Source of the DNA: Hydra vulgaris
Taxonomy: Eukaryota > Cnidaria > Hydrozoa > Anthoathecata > Hydridae
Assembly: GCF_038396675.1 (NCBI RefSeq)
Contig: NC_088934.1
Coordinates: 3,648,501-3,712,500, forward strand
Length of the DNA stretch: 64,000 bases
Reading direction: 5' to 3'
Below the pieces are notes generated by a model. The model did not search any database. It was not told where the DNA came from and saw only the letters and a program-made list of their open reading frames with translations. The translations under genes were made by a program, and so were the position numbers. This document shows positions 32,574-45,300 of the stretch, in pieces; the stretch's first letter is position 1, and every line of letters begins with the position of its first letter.

Positions 32574-35500
32574 CACAGTGGGCCAGTAGGTGGACAAAAT
32601 GGGAAAAATTTTAGTTGTCTAATCTTGAAAACCTATTTAATTTTAGTATCTACATATATTAGGAGAAATCTATTGATAATTTATTTATATTAAATCCCTT
32701 AGTTACCAGGACTCTAAGCATTTGAATATTGAGATAAAATAAAAAAACAAAAAAAATTATAAATAAGTAATTAACGGTGACATCAACGTTGTGTTATATT
32801 TCAATTACATCTACGTTTTTGAAACAAAAAATTAGTACATGTTATTCTAGAGTATTTAGAGATAAGAAAAACCAATGTGTGAAATAAATTTGTCATAGCA
32901 TGTTATCTCAGTTATACTTTGAAAATCACAGATTAAAAAAAAAAAAATTTCTTAAGAAACTTATTTTTTGCCGCACAATAACTAATAATTACCACAATTT
33001 GCCATGTGTTGTCTTATATTTATTTGAGCTATATGATGCTTCAATCGAGTTTTAATTGATTGCTCGTCCCCTTAAATCCCCGTTCAGATTTTATGTATGT
33101 TTTAACTTGGTTGCTATGGTACTAAATTTTGCATAGCAACAACTCATTTTTACATTAACGTTGTTTTAACAGTATTTTACTTGCGCTAAATACGCAATAT
33201 TGGGGGTATGTATTAAAATGAGATTCAGAATTCTTATGAGGTTAACTTTTTTTGGTTACTATGGATACCTTACTTTGCATAACATAGCAACAACATATTT
33301 TCGGTAGTTGTTAGTAATTTAATTACTAACACTGACAGTAATTTAATTACTTTTAATTTTAATTACTAACACTTGTAGTAACTTAATTACTAACAAGTAT
33401 TAGTAGTCCAGGCGGCATATATATTATAACATTTTACTTTTAAATACAAAATACTTGTTACAATAATTATTTAGATATGGTTTTGTTAAACTTAGACATT
33501 CATAATTTTCTCCAAAAAAACAATCTTAGTATTTCAAAACAAAATATTACTGAAGATATATTCAAATTTATTCAGCCAAAATTTGCTGATTTTAAAGACG
33601 TTGATTTTAGACATGCTGTTCAACGATTTGTTTACTTGTATAAAAAAAAGTGGAAATCTGCAAACTATACTGTGAAAAATTTTGAAAAGAAGTTTGTGAA
33701 CTGGCTTAATGAATATTTAATTGTCAGAAAAAAAGACAATGAACCAACTGCAAGTAGACGTGCTCGAAAACCAGTTGCATTTGATAATAGTTCTAATAAA
33801 ACTAAAAAACGGCGTGTATCTTGTTTAATTGAATCTCATTCATCCAATGAATTATTTTTTGCTGCTAATAAAAAATTTAGAGATGAATCTGTTGTTATTG
33901 CTGCCAAGAATGTTTTAAATATATCAAATACAGATAAAGCAACTAAATATTCAGCAGACGAAGCACTGGCTTTAATAATTGATGCAAGTCTGACAAAAGC
34001 TTCCTATCAATTGATTAGAAGCGGAGCCTTGGAGAAAGAATATAACATCTACCCCGCTTACAATGATGTCAGAGATGCAAAATTGAAATGTTATCCTGCA
34101 AACATAACAGTGGAGGACTATTCAGCTTCAGTTCCTTTAAAAGATTTAATGACTCATACTTTGCAAAGAATCTGTGCAGTTCAGGAACCTGTGCTAAGGC
34201 ACTTGATATTGAACGACAAAGCAACAAAAACAATGACACTATCGTGTAAGGCTGGTTTTGAGGGTGCTACTGGCCAAAGCATTTATAAACAAGTTTTATC
34301 AGAACCCGACATTAACAGAGATTTAAAGCGTGAAGAATCATTATTTATTACTTGTCTTGTCCGATTGGATTTGACTGGATTTAACAACAGCAACGAAAAG
34401 GTGCCTATTTGGAGAAATCAAAAGTCGTCCTCCACAGCCTATTGTAGACCCATAAGATTTGCATACAAAATGGAATCCAAGGAATCTGTGATTGAAGAAG
34501 ATCAGTACATTAAAAGTGAGATAGAAAGCTTGGGTATGATTTTATTAGAGGTTTGCGGATCTTCTATTGAAGTGAATTGTATTATTGAACTTACAATGAT
34601 TGATGGGAAGGTTCAAACAATATTATCTGAAAAAAATAACTCATACCAATGCTGTTCAGTGTGTGGTGTCTCTCCAAAAAATATGAATAGTCTTGATATC
34701 TTTAATATAGATTATACTAACAGAGAGTTCAAATATGGTCTTTCCAGTCTTCATGCATGGATTCGATTTTTTGAGATGTTATTGCACATTGCATATAAAA
34801 AAGAAACAAGAAAGTGGCAAGCAAGATCTAAAGAACACAAAGAAAAGGCATCTATAGCTAAATAAAAGATTCAGACTGATTTTATGAACAAAATGGGACT
34901 TGTTGTTGATTTCCCTAAAAGTGGTGGTTCTGGAACAAGTAATGATGGCAATACCTCAAGGCGTGCTTTTGCAGCATATGAACAAACAGCTGAAATTCTG
35001 GGTATTGACCAAAACCTTATATTCAGATTTTACATTATCTTGGTAACGCTCTCTTCAGGATATGAAATAGACTGCTTAAAGTTCAAGGATTATTGTTTTG
35101 ACACTTTTAGACTATATGTGTCCCTTTATCCATGGTATTACATGGCTCAATCAGTTCACAAAGTATTGATACATGGACATGACATAATTAAAAGCCTTAC
35201 ATTACCCATCGGACTTATGTCAGAGGAAGCTCAAGAGGCTAGAAATAAAGACTTTAAATCTTATCGCGAAAAATTCAGCCGAAAAACATCCAGAAAAGCA
35301 ACAAATACTGATCTTATCAATAGACTCCTAGTTTCCAGTGATCCTGTTATTTCATCATTGCGTAAATCAACATCACACCAAACAAATCATAAAGCATTTC
35401 CTTCGGATGTTTTACAATTACTTAAACAATCTTCAAACGATATTATTGTTTTATAATTTTTTGATGTAATTTAAAATTGATAACGTTTTCTTGCACTATT

Positions 35501-35783
35501 TTTTGCTTTTATTATTCCTAAAACATTATTTACCTAAATACTCAATTTTTATTCAATATAGGTGGGTCAAAAATCCGATAAGATATTCAAATATCAATTT
35601 ACCACTTTGTAACTAAGGAAAGTATCCGATAACTAAGCAATATAAGTATCCATAACAACTAAATTTAAAAAAATTATCTCTTTTGTAAGAAGTGTGATCT
35701 CATATTGGTACTCATGCCAAATTTAGTGAATATAGCACTTATAATGAATTTTGTCCAGTAAAAGTGCATTCTGGCCCACTGTG
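32574..35783 (+). mobile_element. Transib-family element (RAG1-related), 3.2 kb
   Basis: The left end CACAGTGGGCCAGTAGGTG and right end (inverted) CACAGTGGGCCAGAATGCAC match in the first 13 bases. The flanking pentamers CAAAG (32569-32573) and CAGTG (35784-35788) agree at three positions, consistent with an old 5-bp duplication, the length known for Transib. CACAGTG matches the RAG heptamer (CACAGTG). It carries one transposase with a single internal stop. Confidence 0.85.
33477..35456 (+). pseudogene. Transib transposase (RAG1 core-related)
   Basis: 660 codons in one frame, broken only by a TAA at 34863-34865. The first catalytic region reads KAGFEGATGQSIYKQ (residues about 259-273), where the Asp expected from the RAG1/Transib DGxxGxS motif is Glu. 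A zinc-binding-type pair CCSVCG lies at about 398-403. After the stop come GLVVDFPKSGGSGTSNDGNTSRRAF and the final catalytic Glu motif LPIGLMSEEAQEARNKDFKSYR (34 kb side: 35200-35265), which aligns with the RAG1 SEGNESGNK region. It ends at 35456, 330 bp before the right end. The length is usual for Transib. Two changes (Glu for Asp, internal stop) suggest inactivity. Confidence 0.85.
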
Positions 35784-36951
35784 CAGTGGGAAGATTGTCT
35801 TTTATATTTTGGTATTCGATGCTTATATCCAACGCAGTTTTATTAGTTAATATAGATTCAATCATATCGAATTGGCTATTCCAACGAATAGCTATATCCT
35901 GTACTAACTTTATATTAGTTTCATATCGAAGTGTTTCTTAAACTTCTCTAAACTTTTTTTGTAACATCTCCGAATGCTTAAATGAACCAACAATGTGCCT
36001 GCAGGATGAATTTACCTTGACAATTTCCAATTTGCCTTCGTTAATTTTTTCAATTTCTTTAACTTCACTTTCTGTAATTTCTATTTTAATTAATTTTCCA
36101 TTACCGTCGAAATCTTTTACTTTGTAACGCTTTGACGCTTTTTTAAATTTTTTTGCTCTTATATCTCTCCTGTTTAGAAGATCGTTTACCACAAGATTCA
36201 AACGATGACCAGCACATGGAATCTTAAGAACATCATCATCAAATTTATTTACTGCAGAGAAAATGTTTGCACCTTAGTCAGTAACTAGTGCAAAAATCTT
36301 ATTACTGATTGACCATTCACTAAAGATTGCGTTTAACGTATTAAATAAATATTCAGCTGTTTTCACTTCAGACATAAACATATTTTTGTCAGAAAAAATG
36401 ACAAGTCATACCGATGTAGCTGTTTTTACTCAATGATGACCAACCATTACAAGTAATTGTAATGAAATGACATCCTATCAATTCTAGCATTAAAATCGAT
36501 GATAGATTGTCCGTAATTGATGGAATTAATTTCTTGCTCACCGTATTTATACATTGCATTTTGTAGCTTTTGTTTAACTCACTAACTAAATTTACAAAAT
36601 CTGGATGACGTACTATCGAAATCGGCTGATCAGTACCAACAATAAAGTTCACGAATAAATTGTTTAATTTTTTATGACCAGTCTCTTCAAAACCATTCTC
36701 ATTACCGCTCTCAGTATCGGATATATCGTCATCGTTGATTAAAATTGTTGATTTTTTAGATATTTTTGAATTAATGCAATAATCAATTGATTAATGGGAT
36801 TGCATTGAACTGGTCGAACTGTTGTAAGGTAGAATCTTATAACATATGCTGCATTTTATTTGATTCTTTTGGTCTATTTCGAAATGTGTTCAAACGAAGC
36901 TTTGTTTTCTTATTCCTTTTTTTAATGTCTGGTTTGTTTGTTTTTGACATG

Positions 36952-37370
36952 TTTCCTCAAACTAAAAAGCAAGTAGTTTTTTTAACTCATACGCGCACAA
37001 CAAATATTAATAAATTAGTAACTTATGTTATAAGTAAATTTGTAACACATGTTACTTCACTTAGGTTACCGAGCGATTAAGGAGATTATTATAACTTTAG
37101 TTACATTTTAGAGTTATGTAACAAAAAGATAGCTAAGGTATAAACATAGTTGTATTATTGTAAATCTCATCCAAATAACCACAAGAGAGTAATTAGCCGT
37201 ATACGTTGCAACAATGATTTCATATACGTGAGTTAGAGGGGAATTGCATATTATAACTTTTAAATATCATAATTATATCTTTGAGGAAAAGCGCACGAAT
37301 TTTTATGTAAACTCTTAATTTAAAGTTTTAACTTACGTTATGCAAATTTGAAATTAAAAAATGTTTAAAC
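36952..37370. other. Spacer between hAT elements
   Basis: No gene seen; it probably contains the outer end of the minus-strand hAT, whose inverted repeat was not identified. It ends in the target duplication GTTTAAAC (37363-37370). Confidence 0.45.
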
Positions 37371-39259
37371 TAGCGTTGCTATCGACCACGACTAAATCGA
37401 CTAAAAGTCGACTGGACGAAAGTCGAAATTAGTCAACTTTGAAAAATCTAATAGTCGATCTAATCGACTTTGGATTTTCTACTAATCAACTAAAAGTTAA
37501 TTTAGTCGAATAATAGTACTTATACATGTATTTCTATTATCTTTTTATTTGATTGAACATTATAAATCTTTTTAATTTTACTTTGTTAACAAAAGCAAAT
37601 ATGACTGTTGAATAGAATGTAGTTTTTTCAGAGCCGGAATAAATTATTTACCCCCCACCCCACCCTTACCCCACCTTCCCCTTCCTTTCATTATAAATCA
37701 AAAATTAAAGTATAGATCTCCCTCCATCCCAGCAACCTTTCTCCTAATCCGGCACTAAGTTTTTTTTTTACTCTCTTGAAGTTCTATTAAGGGCTTGAGG
37801 ATTTTAGTGCGGCCGTAGCACAGTCGTTAGAGCGCTTGCTTTATAAGCAGGAGATCCAGGCTCGAAACGAGCTCTTGACATATATTTGCGTCACGGTTAG
37901 AAAGGAGGCGTGAACTTCCTGGTTAAATGCACTTCCGCTGTTCTCTGTGACCGTTAGGACTTCTTCTTCTCTTCTTCTGTGACCGTTAGGACCTAAAAAA
38001 AAAAAAATTTCAGCAACTTCCAAAAAAATTACTTTTATTACTGGTACCGGTATCTGCGGTAACTTGTAACAACTAAAAGTAACTCAATAGTAACTTTTAA
38101 TATACTGAAAGTAGCTTCATAACGTCTTCCGGTAATTATGGATGATAACTAAATTAAATTAATATCCGCCTAAGTTAACGATGCGTACTGTTAACAGTAA
38201 ATAACTTGCCGAATCTTTGTTCTAACATAGTATCTAAAAAATAATATACAAACAACCAGGCCTGAAAAGAGTTTGGGAAAGATTTATTGGGTGTGTGTTT
38301 CTGCAAATAATATTATTTTTATCTTACACTATTTTTGTATACTTTTTCTCTATTTTTACCATATTAGCATATTTTTTCATTTCTTAAGTATTTTTATAAA
38401 TAATAAATAATCAAAATTACAAACTTCATTTTTCGATATCCCACTTAATTTAAATGCAAAATATTGTTAGTTAGCTTCTGTATTTCTGGGTTTACGACTG
38501 ATCATATAACGAGGGCTCGCCAAAAAAGGTTTTTACGTAGCTTCTTGGCATCTACCTTTTTATGGTCTAAAGATTTTTCTTGACGGCCCTGCATTATTAA
38601 ACAAATTCATATCATATGACAATAATTACTATACTTAAAAAACTTTATAGTTATGTGTTGTTGTTTTTTCTGTTTTTTTTTTTTTTTTTGCAGACTTTGC
38701 ATGTTATTATTAAAAACATTTGCATACAATGCCGATCCGACATACAGTGCCGATCCGTTCCGTTCTTTAACTAGGGCTCTAAAGATAAGTGAGACCCTTC
38801 ATACCTAAATATTGTACTTTAAAACTTATATATACTTTTATTTTATTATTTTAGACTTTTATTTATTTTATATTTATCATGAAATCTAAGGGACTTTTTC
38901 ACAATATTAAATCATTGGGACCTAGCAAAATTTATCCTGCGTGGTGTTCATACTGTTTTGTTTCATTAATATTTAAGTTATATAATTTAAATATATATAA
39001 AACAAACATAAATTACTTGATTTCTTTTATTAATCCCCCCTTTCCCCCGCCCCTTACATTTTGACTAAATTGACTTTTAGTTGACTTAGTAGATTTCAAA
39101 AAAGTGTTAGTTGTTCAAAATATAATTTCAAAAGTTTATAATTTATTAAATATAATTTCAAAAGTGATATAAGTTCAAAAGTCGACTTTGGTCGACTTTT
39201 GAAAATATATTAGCCGATTTTGTCGACAGCCGAACTTTTTAATAGTCGTAACTACACCA
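37371..39259. mobile_element. Non-autonomous hAT element, 1.9 kb
   Basis: Flanked by a perfect 8-bp duplication GTTTAAAC (37363-37370 and 39260-39267). The ends TAGCGTTGCTATCGACCACG and (inverted) TGGTGTAGTTACGACTATT are imperfectly inverted. Both subterminal regions carry many AGTCGACT/AATCGACTTT boxes, probably transposase binding sites. No transposase remains; the interior contains a SINE (37807-38007), C-rich stretches near 37650-37690 and short non-coding frames. Confidence 0.85.
37807..38007 (+). mobile_element. tRNA-derived SINE, family A, copy 1
   Basis: The head GTGCGGCCGTAGCACAGTCG is tRNA-like (box A region), followed by a tRNA-like anticodon arm and GGCTCGAAACG (box B). The body (GCGTGAACTTCCTGGTTAAAT, CTGTGACCGTTAGGAC, the latter duplicated here) matches copies at 40698 and 59212. 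It ends in 13 A's. It lies inside the non-autonomous hAT. Confidence 0.85.
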
Positions 39260-39267
39260 GTTTAAAC

Positions 39268-40295
39268 TATAGTTTAACCACATTTTAGTTTTGAATTTAA
39301 TTTTGAATTAGAAGTTCAAATTTTTCTTATTCAATATTGAATGAAGATGCTTTTAAGCATCTTTATTCAATAATTGATAAGTAAAAATTTGAATAAGTGA
39401 ATAAGCAAAAATTTAAAAAATTTTACGTTCATAATTTACAATTTAAATTGTAAACAAAAACACTTAAGTAGCTTTTGCTGTAGGTAGATTTTATTCAATT
39501 TGAGAGGGCTAATATTTTATATGAAACATTTCACCGGATAGATGTAAAGGGTCATTCGCAAATTATGTCACGCAAAAACATTTCAGATCCCCCTCCTCCC
39601 TTTTCCACAAAATATCAACTCCCTATCTTATCCTGAGGGTTCCAATTCCTGCAAAAGAACGTTTGGGGTTCTAATCTCTGCAAAAATATTTCGAAACAAA
39701 TTTTAAAGTTTCGAAATTAAAAAATTGTTTCGGTAATATTTTCAGAATTTCGAAATCGAAATAATATTTCGAAGCAAATTTAACAATTTCGAAATGAAAA
39801 AATCGTTTCGATGCAAAATTAATTAGTTTGAAATTATTTTGAACTTACCGAAACAAAAATAGAGTTTAGAAAACTTTTTTTTTTTTTTTTTTTTATCGAA
39901 AATTTAACTTTAGCTTCCGTAAACAACCTTAATATATATCCGTGCCGCACTACGCGCTACTAAGCGGAAATATATTTTTACTTACTTTTCTTAAAGATTT
40001 TTCCATTTTTAACTTATTAAATATTTTTTTTTACGAAATTAGGTTCTTATTAGAAAAGGATTATCTAAATTTGTTTTCAATTTTTAGTTTTTTAAAAGCG
40101 GGAATGTTAAAAAAACACATGTTTTTAAAAATTTTTTGAATTGCTTATGATAAAAATTGAAGTTCTGCATAATGGGTATCTATTTTCAACTTAGTGTTAT
40201 AATTAATTGATTAAAAGCCCAGAAAAGCCAAAAATTTTAGCATAATTGTTTTTCTTGTTTAATTTAGTCCGCGATGATTTATGGAACAGTTCACG
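39268..40295. other. AT-rich stretch with TTTCGAAA array, no gene
   Basis: 39540-39640 resembles the GGGTCATTCGCAAATTATGTCACGC ends of dispersed DNA repeats. 39680-39900 carries about ten TTTCGAAA boxes followed by a T18 run. A short inverted repeat (TTGAATGAAGATGCTTTTAAGC..) lies near 39335-39370. Nothing coding. Confidence 0.55.
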
Positions 40296-40387
40296 TTACT
40301 ACAGAGGTAGCCAGTTTTTTTATTGATACAAATTTTATGCAACAAATCGACTATAAATAAAAAACATTCTGGCTATCTCTGTAGTAA
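40296..40387. repeat. Small fold-back repeat, 19-bp arms
   Basis: TTACTACAGAGGTAGCCAG pairs with CTGGCTATCTCTGTAGTAA (one mismatch) around a 54-bp AT-rich loop. Looks like a tiny MITE. Confidence 0.75.
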
Positions 40388-40697
40388 GATACTTCAATTC
40401 TTTATTACGGGTGTGAAAATGTACAGAGAACCAAGTCAGATTATTCTCCTAAAACCTTTATCATATATTGCAATAAAAAACAAAATGATATAATAAATAA
40501 AAATGCTTAAAAGTTCAATAAAAAAAACTGTCGATTTACTCTTTATTACGGGTAAAATAAATTAATTCTGTAAAGAAGAAAAAAACTTCCTCTAGCTATT
40601 GTCTTGTAGAACGTTTTCTAGGACATTAGGTGTATTTGGTTCAGGTGGACATTTGTGGACATTTAGGTGGATAGTTGTGGATATTAGGTGGGCGTTT

Positions 40698-40893
40698 GTG
40701 CAGCCGTAGCGCAGTGATCGTGCACTTGCCTCAGAAACAAAAGATCGCTGGTTCGAACCCCACCTCTTGACAAGTTTTGCGACATTGGTTTGGAAGGATG
40801 CGTAAAGTTTCGATTAAATGCTCATCCGCGGTGCTCTGTGATAAGACCATATGGATTTCTTAGCGGACTTAAATAAAAAGAAAATAAAAAAAA
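40698..40893 (+). mobile_element. tRNA-derived SINE, family A, copy 2
   Basis: The best-preserved copy: GTGCAGCCGTAGCGCAGTG, then ACTTGCCTCAGAAACAAAAG and a good box B (GGTTCGAACCCC), followed by CACCTCTTGACAAG, GATTAAATGCTCATCC and CTCTGTGATAAGACC, ending AAATAAAAAGAAAATAAAAA. RNA polymerase III promoter boxes are as expected for a tRNA-type SINE. Confidence 0.9.
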
Positions 40894-40924
40894 GTATTCG
40901 GAATAATTCTGTTAACCAGCGTTG

Positions 40925-41350
40925 CACCCCTTCCTCATTTATTTGACTGGAGTACATGTAAAACTGTATTACATTGTTTTCCGCCTATAATGATGAATGC
41001 TGGATCTTCTTGGCTCTACTCAGAAGCTTGTGCTTCCTTTGATAATAGCTATAAAGCTATTCCTGTTGATTGCTCATGAGAATACAATCTGAAACTCAAT
41101 TAAATAGTCCTAAGGCCGGCCGTAGTAAGGTTTTCCGAACTCTGTAATAGTTCTCAGAGCGACTGATTTTAATAATAGCTGTTAAATGTCAGAGTATTAA
41201 ACAGTGCCATGTTGTACAGATATCTACCGCTAATATCTGTTACCCTCCTGGATCCAGGCTGGTATGGAAGTTTTTATTTCTTTATGTAGGTTTTAAGTTA
41301 AGCCTTATTCTACTTCATGATTTTCACCTTATGTGTAGCTGCTCGATCAT
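40925..41350 (+). mobile_element. LINE family B fragment (endonuclease-RT linker)
   Basis: 41235-41350 (CTCCTGGATCCAGGCTGGTATGGAA..ATGATTTTCA..TGTGTAGCTGC) corresponds to the linker between endonuclease and RT also seen at 62030-62120 (+) and around 61070-60990 (-). The upstream part contains short diverged coding blocks. No intact frame. Confidence 0.55.
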
Positions 41351-41978
41351 TTTTTTTATCTTATTTACAAGAGAGTTCTTGTAATTAATTCTTGTAAATT
41401 TAAATAAAAAACTAAACATTGCTACCGTTTCCCAGAAAATTTAAACATGCTTTTTTATGACAACATTAAAAATTTAAAATATAAGCAATCCAAAAATCAA
41501 TATCGCTCTAAGAAAATGAAACCAGAAACTTAAATTGGCTTCCAGATTTAGCATTAAACTCATTGTCAAATGTTTTAGCATTAGATTATTTTTTTGAATA
41601 TATTTTTTAGTTTGTTTGTTTAATTTTTTTTTCTTTTATTAGTTTATTTTATCAAGGTGTCATTCCAATGACAAGTTTTTAACTATATGAGTGATATTAA
41701 ATTTGATTTTGTAAAATTATTAAAAAATAGTAATTTTTTTCAATTTTATGATTAAATAAATAGGTAAAAAAATGTAATCGTTTTACCTTCAAAACAGCTT
41801 TTGGTGTAAAAAATTTAAATTTTATCTTTTAATGTCATATAAACATTTATTGAGCTTAATTTTATGTTTTGCATGCTGTAAAAATTTAAAATTTTGAAAA
41901 GCAGCCATATCACCAAAATGTGCTAAAAAAGGAAAACTTAAAAAATGATTTTTCTCTCGGACGTAATAGTACATATAT
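41351..41978. other. AT-rich stretch, nothing recognised
   Basis: No gene or repeat supported. Confidence 0.5.
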
Positions 41979-42029
41979 AATAGTCTGATTTGATTTCTCA
42001 CATTTTTGGAGAAATCAAATTAAACTATT
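41979..42029. repeat. Inverted repeat, 21-bp arms
   Basis: AATAGTCTGATTTGATTTCTC pairs with GAGAAATCAAATTAAACTATT with two mismatches around a 9-bp loop. Confidence 0.8.
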
Positions 42030-42323
42030 ACTGAGAGTTTTAGTCAATTTTATTTAACTGTGTGTAAAGGCGTACAGATCGTTCCGATTTTTAATATTTT
42101 AAATAAATGCAATAAGTCTTATTCTCACAAAAGGAAAGTAACAAAACGACTAATAAACGATACCTCTTTGTAATCTTCAATAATATTCAAAAATAAAACA
42201 GCGATTTTATTGCAAATATCATAAAAAAAGAATACTAGAAAATGAAACTAACTATAAAAATTATAAACGTTTATTCGAGTTAATTTTGAGACGTTCAAAA
42301 ACTAATTACTATTCAGATCAAAT

Positions 42324-45300
42324 CAGTGACTGATCAAGGGTGTGGGTGTGGGTGTGGGTGGGTGGGGCTAGGAGGGCTATAGCTCCGGGCCCCACAATTT
42401 TAGGGGCCCCGATTCAAAGTAAATATTTTTTTATTAACTTTGAAAATTAAATCTTTTATTAACTTAAAAGAGCTTAAGTTAAATTTACTAAATTATCTGA
42501 AAACAAAAGCACAAAAATAAAATAACTGTCAACAAAAACGCTGCATTATATATTTTTTCCGCTCTTTGACAACAAAGGAGCGCAACTACTTCTACAAAAA
42601 AAAAAATTACTAGATTGGTAGCAGCGCCTTATAGCAATAATTGAATGTAACATTTGTACAAATTGCTACAAAAACAACTCCCTTCGGAAAATTATTAATG
42701 ACTTGAATAATTATATTGTTATTGAAAATGCATTAACAATTGCAATTCTACAATTCTTTTGTACTTCCGCACAAAAGAGTTCTTGTGTGAATGCATTTAA
42801 TAGCTGAAGCGCCAAATTCGTGAAAGAGAAAAAAAGAACAGTTTAACACTTTTCAGGTTATACAGTTATAATTAAAATGCTAAGAAAATATGAAAGTGGA
42901 GCTTCTAAAAGAAGATTGAAGAAAGAGAGGAGAGGAAATGGTAGCTAAACTTCCGAAAATGACAAATTTTTTTTCATCAAACCAAACTAATATGCAATTC
43001 CACAAACTGTAGATAATAATAAAAATAATGAAAGAAAAGATGAAAACAATAACACGGAAAATGAGGTAGCCTGCCAAGGTCCTTCAAATAAAATTCAATA
43101 AGTTCAAAGTGTTGAATCTACAATGCATAATAATGAGCTTGACTCAGGTACTCCAAGTTTTACTATCTTTAATGACACCTCTAACATCTGCTAAACAAAC
43201 AATTTACTTTTTAGGCAGTTAATATTTTTATTCTTTAAATTGTCACTTATTATTTTTTTATTAGGCTTATTTATCATGATTTTTTTCCTAGATACCATTC
43301 TACGCGAAGACCCTGCTTTATGGCCATTACAATTAAAGGAAAATGAACGTATGAAGCATTTAAACAAGGGGTATGCTTTTTTTCAAAATAAAGATTCTAA
43401 TTTCGAATCTTCGAAGCGGATGTTCAAAAACCAGTGCAGATATTATTCGGTTAAATATTTTCAAAAAGTGATGAACAATGGCGAAAAGTGTGACCGAAAA
43501 TGGTTGATGTTTTCTGAATCCACTGGATGTGTATTTTGTTATGTTTGCAAGTTGTTTTCAACCGATTACAACAACGTTTTTGTCAAAAATGGCTTTTACA
43601 ATTGGAAAAAAGCTAAACAAACTATTTTCGGCCGGGAAAACAGCAAGGAACATATTCAATGTATGATTAAATGGATAGAATTCATAAAACAAAATACTCA
43701 TGTTGATGAATATATGGTAAGCCAGATTAAAAGGGAATTTAGTTATTGGTCTGCAATCTTAAATAGAATAGTAGCGGTTATTCGTTTTTTAGCCGGAAGA
43801 GGTTCAGCATTTCGAGGCCATAATGAAGTTATAGGATCGTCAAATAACGGAAATTCCTTAGGCATGTTAGAACTGTTGACTCAATTTGATCCAGTTTTAA
43901 AGCAACACATTGACACTTTTGCAAATAAAGGCAAAGGTAATGTAAATTATTTGTCTAAAACTATTTGTGAAGAGCTAATTGATATTATGTCTCAAAAGGT
44001 TTTAACGCACATTATTACCGAAATAAAAAAAGCAAAATACTGGGGAATTATCGTAGATTTGACTCCTGATATTTCTCACGTGGATCAACATTCTGTGATA
44101 TTTCGTTATTATCTAAATGGCCACGTGTATGAACGATTTTTTTGTTTTCTACAAGTTAAAAGCCACGACGGTAAATCTTTGATTACTGACATTTTAGATC
44201 TACTGGAAAGATATGATATTGATACAACCAATTGTTGGGGACAGGCATACGATAATGCAAGTAGTATGTCTGGTAAATATTCTGGATTACAAGCACGTTT
44301 AAAAGAGCGGAGTGAATTAGCTTTTTATATCCCCTGCGCTGGACATTCTTTAAATTTAGTAGGGCAGTGCAGTGTCAGTGAGTACATCAATTCTATCAAC
44401 TATTTTGGCGTTCTCCAGAGTTTGTATTAATTTTTTGTAGCTTTAACACATAGATGGGATTTATTGAAAGGAAATCATGCTACACTCAAGCGCCTATCAG
44501 ATACACGATAGTCATGTAGGTCAGATGCTTCAAAAAGTTTGGTAGAAAATTTTGATGGGATTCATGCAGCGCTATGTCATATAGCTAAGGATACAGAAGA
44601 AAAATCTGATACTCGTCATTATGCTTTGTGTTTATTAAATAAGATCACTAAGCTAGAGTTTGCATTCATGGCTGTACTTTGGCATCACATACTTAAGAGG
44701 TTTAATGCAGTTAGCAAATTTCTTCAAAAAGTTGAAATAGATTTGCATACAGAAAGCATATTATGTTACTTTCACTAATTGACTTTGTAAAAAACTTACG
44801 AAACGACTTTACGAGATTTGAGAATGAATCAAAAAAACTTAGCTCATTTATTGAAAAAGGTTATTCGGATAAGAACAAAAGAAAGGTAATTAAAAAATTG
44901 AGCAACGGAGAAAACCAAGTTGATTCTTTAAGCGTATCCGACAAGTTTCGAGTGAATACATTTTTTGTCTTATTGACAAACTTGTGACACAATTAACTAT
45001 ATGAAGTGATGGTTACGACCACGTAAATAAGTTATTTGGATTTCTATCGAAGCTGTTAACTATTAGTACCATGGAATTGCAAGTAAGCGCGAAAAAAATA
45101 GTAGAAGTGTACTCAAATGATTTAGAATGTAGTTTAATATTTTAAATAGAACAATTTGTAACATTATTAAAGTTGCAGCCTCCGGGTTTTTTTTCGCATA
45201 AAAAAGATAAATCTGAGACTGAAAACACATTGATTCCTCTGCATGTTTTAAATTGGATTGTTGAAACCGATATTATTGATGTATTTCCAAATGTTTATAT

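Larger units (their letters stand above)
31757..36951 (-). pseudogene. hAT transposase pseudogene, interrupted by Transib
   Basis: Minus-strand blocks, in order: MSKTNKPDIKKRNKK at 36951; FIVGTDQPISIVRHPDFVNLVSE and CHFITITCNGWSSL (RNase H entry) near 36650-36400; HRLNLVVNDLL near 36200 (with breaks); and a charged segment VKEIEKINEG. Across the Transib insertion (32574-35783) it continues with DEIKGLEDLCDLLHPIIRAN, FKYIFANDFFLAATFLDFKFHKL, and the hAT dimerisation domain, LFPVLTQIARVIFSVPATSVPSECLFSLTG near 31850-31800. Numerous stops; the BED finger is not recognisable. Removing the Transib element and one 5-bp duplication rejoins the frame at the break. Confidence 0.82.

Noticed and set aside
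33477-35456. A domesticated host RAG1-like gene
   Set aside because: The frame lies between Transib-type inverted ends with a matching old 5-bp duplication inside a hAT, and it has an internal stop; it is a transposon copy.
35674-35865. An independent minus-strand gene
   Set aside because: The first part is the hAT transposase frame and the end reads into the Transib end; a chimeric accident.
36787-37080. A plus-strand 97-codon hydrophobic protein
   Set aside because: It is antisense to the N-terminal region of the minus-strand hAT pseudogene.
37807-38007. A functional tRNA gene
   Set aside because: The tRNA-like head is imperfect, is followed by a body and poly-A shared with two other copies, and so belongs to a SINE.
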